Shown: positions 6,843-9,089 of the stretch, in pieces | Layout: every line of letters starts with the position of its first letter | Numbering within the stretch: position 1 is the first letter of the stretch | Source: Candidatus Thorarchaeota archaeon | GTDB taxonomy: Archaea; Asgardarchaeota; Thorarchaeia; Thorarchaeales; Thorarchaeaceae | Length of the DNA: 9,089 bases | Direction: 5' to 3' | NCBI GenBank assembly: GCA_016840385.1 | Contig: JAEOSL010000133.1 | Coordinates: 1-9,089, forward strand | Notes under the pieces: model-generated | Database searches by the model: none | Told to the model about the DNA's origin: nothing | What the model saw: the letters and a program-made list of their open reading frames with translations, nothing else | Position numbers and translations under genes: made by a program

Positions 6843-7799
6843 TCACTTAAGCCCATATTTCAACTTGAAGTCGTCAATCCATTCGTGATGACGTCCAGAT
6901 TCATCAATTGCTTTGACAATCTGCTGAATAGTCACTCGTTCGATGCGTGGGGCATACTCAGGCGGTATAGATTCCATTAGGAAGGGCCACAACCCGGATT
7001 CCTTGCCATTCTTGGAAGTCTTATGAAACGCAGGATTCCGCTCATCGTGAAGGAGCATGAAACAGCCTTTCTTTGTAAGGGATAATAGAACCTCCCTGAA
7101 GAACTGGTAATAATTGATAAACGGACAAATGTGCCCGGATACGAAATCGGTTTCTTCGAAGCCGAACTCTTTCATTCGCTCCCAATATTTGCGCCCAATA
7201 TGATGAAGATAACACCCATCAAATCCATACAAGATAGGATTCCGTCCATCGCAATCGCCGCCCGCAAAAACAGAACAACCACCAAATTCCTTTTCGACGA
7301 GTTTCGCCTCAACAAAGATCCCTTTGGTTTCTCCAGATATGAACAAATCAATCGATGTAGGTTGCCCAGAATCTTCATTGAAAACAGTTCTGTCATCATA
7401 TTCAAACTCAGCAGTGACATTTCCGATAGGCCATGCTATTCCTACTCGCTCGATTGCGACACGTAGCGGTTCGAGGTCTTTCCTTACAATCAAGGGTCCT
7501 ACAAGATTGAATACCATTGCTTGGCTACTCAAACCGTGGTGAAGATACTTGTGAAGTGGGAAAGATTCCTTCCCTATATTTTTCTCATTCTCTTGCTGTA
7601 TGTACTCAGCCACGTCAGTGCAAATGATATTTTGCGGCCAGCTGGCAAGGGACTTGAGGCAATAGCGCATCTTCTCATGTGTCGCCAGTCCCTTCTCAGA
7701 AAACCATCTTGCTGCAGAATCACGAAGCTCACGCTCATAAGCCTTGTAACGTCTGTATGGCCAAGTTCGAGCTAACTGCCTACTGCTTTTCTCAGACAT
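6843..7799 (-). CDS. PD-(D/E)XK nuclease, PGN_0703-like putative restriction endonuclease
   Basis: This 318-residue protein carries a PD-(D/E)XK core: acidic residue in EFEYDD (131-136), SIDLFI with D151, then IFVEAKL with E164 and K166, the expected metal-binding and catalytic residues on adjacent strands. Before the core, LSSQAMVFNLVGPL (90-103) recalls the SSQ..xFNLFGPL segment I associate with the PGN_0703-like family of putative restriction enzymes. After it, Cys residues cluster at 175, 183, 196 and 225 (GGCSVFAGGDCDGRNP, DGCYLHH, HICPF), perhaps a zinc or Fe-S site. The family assignment is from memory of these motifs; the nuclease fold is the firmer part. A strong Shine-Dalgarno (GAGGGG, 7805-7810) lies 5 bases before the ATG. 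A zinc ribbon gene ends 45 bases upstream on the same strand. No methyltransferase is in the window, so classic restriction-modification is not shown; DNA repair or defence are both possible. Confidence 0.75.
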   Translation of the reverse strand: MSEKSSRQLARTWPYRRYKAYERELRDSAARWFSEKGLATHEKMRYCLKSLASWPQNIICTDVAEYIQQENEKNIGKESFPLHKYLHHGLSSQAMVFNLVGPLIVRKDLEPLRVAIERVGIAWPIGNVTAEFEYDDRTVFNEDSGQPTSIDLFISGETKGIFVEAKLVEKEFGGCSVFAGGDCDGRNPILYGFDGCYLHHIGRKYWERMKEFGFEETDFVSGHICPFINYYQFFREVLLSLTKKGCFMLLHDERNPAFHKTSKNGKESGLWPFLMESIPPEYAPRIERVTIQQIVKAIDESGRHHEWIDDFKLKYGLK

Positions 7800-7804
7800 T
7801 CTTA

Positions 7805-7810
7805 CCCCTC
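7805..7810 (-). promoter_or_regulatory. Strong Shine-Dalgarno for the nuclease gene
   Basis: On the minus strand GAGGGG lies 5 bases before ATG 7799. It is one of the two best ribosome-binding sites in the window and fits translation from within a longer transcript that may also carry the zinc ribbon gene. It supports ATG 7799 as start. Confidence 0.6.
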
Positions 7811-7844
7811 ATTGATTACTGCTAATGACATAGTCATTGCTTAT

Positions 7845-8009
7845 TCAGTCTGCGGATATTATGTCTGTACCACCGCATTTTACGCACCAAAATCTTGGTG
7901 TGTATTTACCAGACATGAGTATTGGTCTGCCATTTTGATCACTCGGATATATGCTGTCATCTTCATTAACGTGGCCACAATCTCTACATATCACTGCCAT
8001 TGCTATCAT
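7845..8009 (-). CDS. Small zinc ribbon protein, 54 aa
   Basis: The minus strand codes for MIAMAVICRDCGHVNEDD... ending ...FWCVKCGGTDIISAD before TGA 7845-7847. Cys pairs C8-x2-C11 and C42-x2-C45 (numbered from ATG 8009) form a textbook zinc ribbon, with the CGH and KCGG knuckles usual for such proteins. Proteins of this kind often bind nucleic acid or another protein. Both ATG 8009 and in-frame ATG 8000 are possible. A TATA-like box (ACATTAAAA on the plus strand, 8033-8041) centred 28 bases before 8009 favours a near-leaderless start at 8009. Only 45 bases separate it from the nuclease gene on the same strand, so the two may be co-transcribed and functionally linked. A plus-strand ORF over the same bases (7812-8030) is a shadow. 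The Cys pattern makes the reading frame convincing; the function is unknown. Confidence 0.72.
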   Translation of the reverse strand: MIAMAVICRDCGHVNEDDSIYPSDQNGRPILMSGKYTPRFWCVKCGGTDIISAD

Positions 8010-8032
8010 CTATTCATTATTCTGCGATGAAT

Positions 8033-8041
8033 ACATTAAAA
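8033..8041 (-). promoter_or_regulatory. TATA-like box for the zinc ribbon (and maybe nuclease) gene
   Basis: The minus strand reads TTTTAATGT, centred 28 bases before ATG 8009. With an archaeal TATA-to-start distance of about 26 bases, the transcript would begin within a few bases of the ATG. Confidence 0.35.
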
Positions 8042-8132
8042 CATAGCCCTCGGTGAATGCGAGTTTTTGTTACTCCATAGTTCATCAAGGTGAATAGAAA
8101 GCGCATCTTCGATGATGACCACGCCAGTAAAT

Positions 8133-8158
8133 AAATTAGCCCAACAAATTAGCCCTGC
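8133..8158 (+). repeat. Two-copy 13-base tandem repeat
   Basis: AAATTAGCCC occurs at 8133-8142 and again at 8146-8155 with a 3-base spacer (AAC, then TGC), giving a period of 13. An inverted relative of the core (TAGCTAATT) lies at 8292-8300. No function is evident. Confidence 0.45.
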
Positions 8159-8194
8159 TAATAGATGAGTGGGAACATCACCGTGTTGAAAACA

Positions 8195-8229
8195 ATTTAC
8201 CAAAAGGGACTGATTAGTTTTTGGTAAAT
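8195..8229. repeat. Inverted repeat A: ATTTACCAAAA-N13-TTTTGGTAAAT
   Basis: The 11-base arms (8195-8205 and 8219-8229) are perfect complements around a 13-base spacer. An ATG begins in the right arm (8228-8230). A close relative of the whole site lies at 8687-8722. It could be an operator, a promoter with a TATA-like AATTTA about 30 bases before a leaderless ATG, or the end of a small element. Confidence 0.6.
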
Positions 8230-8379
8230 GGGGAAAAAAGCGGAAACCAGCTTCCAAAGACGAAGTCAACCCGACTGGTTTCCTAGCAATCTAGCTAATT
8301 ACAGCAAACCATGAAAGCTATGAGTAGATTGTTCTCATGTGCATATGAGTCAATGTTTCGGATTATCTGGTTCTCTTTC

Positions 8380-8583
8380 TTAGGTTCCTGAAAAAGCCAC
8401 CATGAGAATTTTGTCTAAGGGGATTACAGCTGAGTATTTACCTTTCTCAACACCTAGAACAAGCAGGTCACTAGTGACATCATAAATATATGCTGAGATA
8501 ATGGGTTTCTCAGACCCTACATAAACATCGACTTGAGTTTTATTCTTCATCATTAATCTTAGGTATTCATTGAAATTAGTCAT
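8380..8583 (-). CDS. LSm/Hfq-like small protein, 67 aa (putative)
   Basis: The product is a single small domain: an N-terminal helix (NFNEYLRLMMKN, 3-14), then strands KTQVDVYVG (15-23), PIISAYIYDVTS (27-38), LLVLGVEKGK (40-49), SAVIPLD (51-57) and ILMVAF (59-64). The order helix plus five strands, a Gly turn near 23, the D-V-T-S-D-L-L-V-L segment and the closing I-P-L-D-K-I resemble the Sm fold (Sm1 and Sm2), which forms RNA-binding rings. The Hfq KH motif is missing and the call is by eye. A TATA-like box (CTTTTATTTTT on the plus strand, 8603-8613) is centred 25 bases before ATG 8583, which suggests leaderless transcription. The gene stands alone on the minus strand. A different small beta-barrel fold is possible. 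Confidence 0.55.
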   Translation of the reverse strand: MTNFNEYLRLMMKNKTQVDVYVGSEKPIISAYIYDVTSDLLVLGVEKGKYSAVIPLDKILMVAFSGT

Positions 8584-8602
8584 AGAATCAACTCGTATGC
8601 GT

Positions 8603-8613
8603 CTTTTATTTTT
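8603..8613 (-). promoter_or_regulatory. TATA-like box for the LSm-like gene
   Basis: The minus strand reads AAAAATAAAAG, centred 25 bases before ATG 8583. The distance is right for a leaderless archaeal mRNA, and no Shine-Dalgarno is seen before the ATG. Confidence 0.4.
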
Positions 8614-8686
8614 CTTATCTCTTTTTTGCTTCTGCAGTCTGAATTAGATTTTCAAATAATGATTCTTTCGAAAATAAGTACTAACA

Positions 8687-8722
8687 ATTTACCGAAAATT
8701 CATTCCCATCCTTTTAGTAAAT
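8687..8722. repeat. Inverted repeat B, relative of site A
   Basis: ATTTACCGAAAA (8687-8698) and TTTTAGTAAAT (8712-8722) are near complements around a 13-base spacer. Site A has the same arms, the same spacer length, the same preceding ACA and an ATG at the same place in the right arm (here 8721). The spacers differ in sequence, so the likeness lies in the arms only. Confidence 0.55.
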
Positions 8723-9003
8723 GAAGATATCCAAGTTTATTCGGGAAAACGCATCAATGTTGATACAGGATGAAGTACTGCGGAAGTCGTGGAAAGTCCG
8801 AAACCGTCTACACCCTTCCTTCTTCTTCGAGTTGCGGACAGCGACGAGGATGGTGGGAAACAGTGAGAGCGGAACTGATGCTATTGGGAAATCTGTTCTG
8901 CTTTGGATGGTTGATGTTTCTACTAGGTAGGGAGTGGGGTCTGAGATGCAGAGAGGAACGGATTCCAGAGTTGGATGACAGTGTGCCCAAGAGTGAGGTG
9001 TGA
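8721..9003 (+). CDS. Small single-pass membrane protein, frame probably broken by one base
   Basis: Two overlapping frames look like parts of one gene. From ATG 8721 the frame gives MKISKFIRENASMLIQDEV, then a basic stretch up to ELRTATRMVG. From about 8858 another frame gives ETVRAELMLLGNLFCFGWLM, then FLLGREWGLR and the acidic tail ERIPELDDSVPKSEV, ending at TGA 9001-9003. Dropping one G of the GGG at 8855-8857 joins them into about 93 residues (...RTATRMVETVRAEL...), with an amphipathic helix leading into one transmembrane helix. Alternatively, only the second half is a gene: GTG 8863 with GGTG at 8852-8855 before it would give 46 residues. The stop is three bases before the next gene's ATG, so they form an operon. 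I do not recognise the family. The frame break may be a sequence error, a mutation or a shift site. Confidence 0.45.
8995..9000 (+). promoter_or_regulatory. Shine-Dalgarno GAGGTG for the last gene
   Basis: GAGGTG lies 6 bases before ATG 9007 and overlaps the last codons of the preceding frame. It matches the archaeal anti-Shine-Dalgarno well and fixes both the start at 9007 and the operon link. Confidence 0.6.
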
Positions 9004-9006
9004 GGA

Positions 9007-9089
9007 ATGGTCGGACCGATGGATCAGAAAGAACTGGAGAGAGTTGTGATGAGGAACCTGGAGAGGTTGTTGGGACCAAGGGATATTGC
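9007..9089 (+). CDS. Unknown protein, N-terminal 27 residues only (runs off right edge)
   Basis: The frame reads MVGPMDQKELERVVMRNLER, then LLGPRDI, and is open to the window end. An ideal Shine-Dalgarno 6 bases before ATG 9007 and the three-base gap from the previous stop show it is a translated gene in the same operon as the small membrane protein. The visible part is a charged amphipathic helix (about residues 6-22). ATG 9019 is an alternative start. Too little is present to name a family. Confidence 0.6.
   Translation, partial: MVGPMDQKELERVVMRNLERLLGPRDI

Larger units (their letters stand above)
8010..8379. other. 370-base stretch without a convincing gene
   Basis: Apart from the promoter of the zinc ribbon gene, this stretch holds a 13-base tandem repeat, an inverted-repeat site (both listed separately), and open frames that lack coding character. 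The minus-strand frame 8036-8269 (77 codons) contains a DELWS string that faintly recalls IS1-type transposases, but nothing else supports it. Two very short plus-strand frames (8228-8314, 28 codons; 8311-8391, 26 codons) overlap by ATGA and follow the inverted-repeat site. They may be remnants or real micro-ORFs. Confidence 0.5.

Noticed and set aside
7131..7775. Several plus-strand frames and one minus-strand frame of 72-111 codons
   Set aside because: All overlap the nuclease gene, which has catalytic motifs and a strong Shine-Dalgarno.
7812..8030. Plus-strand 72-codon open frame
   Set aside because: It is the antisense shadow of the zinc ribbon gene, whose two Cys-x2-Cys pairs make the minus-strand reading far more convincing.
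8036..8269. Minus-strand 77-codon frame with an IHLDELWS string like IS1-type transposases
   Set aside because: Only a few residues resemble a transposase, the rest has no coding character, no terminal repeats match IS1 ends, and no Shine-Dalgarno or TATA box fits the start.
8714..9079. Minus-strand 121-codon Ser/Pro/Thr-rich frame
   Set aside because: It is what the complement of purine-rich coding sequence looks like; the plus strand has better starts, Shine-Dalgarno sites and a transmembrane segment.
1..9089. tRNA genes, CRISPR arrays, riboswitches
   Set aside because: No cloverleaf with a GGTTCRA-type arm, no regularly spaced repeats and no recognisable aptamer core were seen on either strand.

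Overview
This window looks archaeal. The supporting signs are a permease of the SsuC/TauC type next to a membrane-anchored (not lipobox) solute-binding protein, an Alba-like and an LSm-like small protein, two NosD-type parallel beta-helix surface proteins with C-terminal membrane anchors, short zinc-ribbon proteins, and TATA-like boxes about 25-30 bases before start codons with little or no leader. The style of the surface proteins (GDGSPENP motif, Thr-rich stalk, one transmembrane helix, short Lys tail) is what I would expect of an Asgard archaeon, perhaps the Thorarchaeia, but that placement is inference.

Left part (1-3477): the start of a leftward gene with an FG-GAP/beta-propeller-like repeat runs off the window edge. 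A complete ABC importer of the nitrate/sulfonate/taurine/NMT1 class follows, in an unusual layout. The ATPase (350-1147, +) faces an SBP-permease pair (3013-1119, -), and the 3' ends of ATPase and permease overlap by 29 bp. A short AT-rich region separates the SBP from a divergent gene for a small Alba-like protein.

Middle part (3533-6841, +): a zinc-binding, two-helix membrane protein comes first; its 5' end appears to carry a one-base loss in an A-run. Two tandem, related secreted beta-helix proteins follow, each held to the membrane by a C-terminal helix. They presumably face the outside of the cell.

Right part (6843-9089): on the minus strand, a 54-residue zinc ribbon gene (absent from simple ORF lists because of its size) lies just upstream of a PD-(D/E)XK nuclease that resembles the PGN_0703-type putative restriction enzymes. 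The nuclease gene ends one base from the end of the second beta-helix gene. After a mostly empty stretch (8010-8379) comes a minus-strand LSm/Hfq-like gene, flanked by two look-alike 35-36 bp inverted-repeat sites that each end in an ATG. The last part holds a small membrane protein gene with a probable frameshift, and the first 83 bases of a gene with a clear Shine-Dalgarno sequence.

No tRNA, rRNA, CRISPR array or intact insertion sequence was seen.
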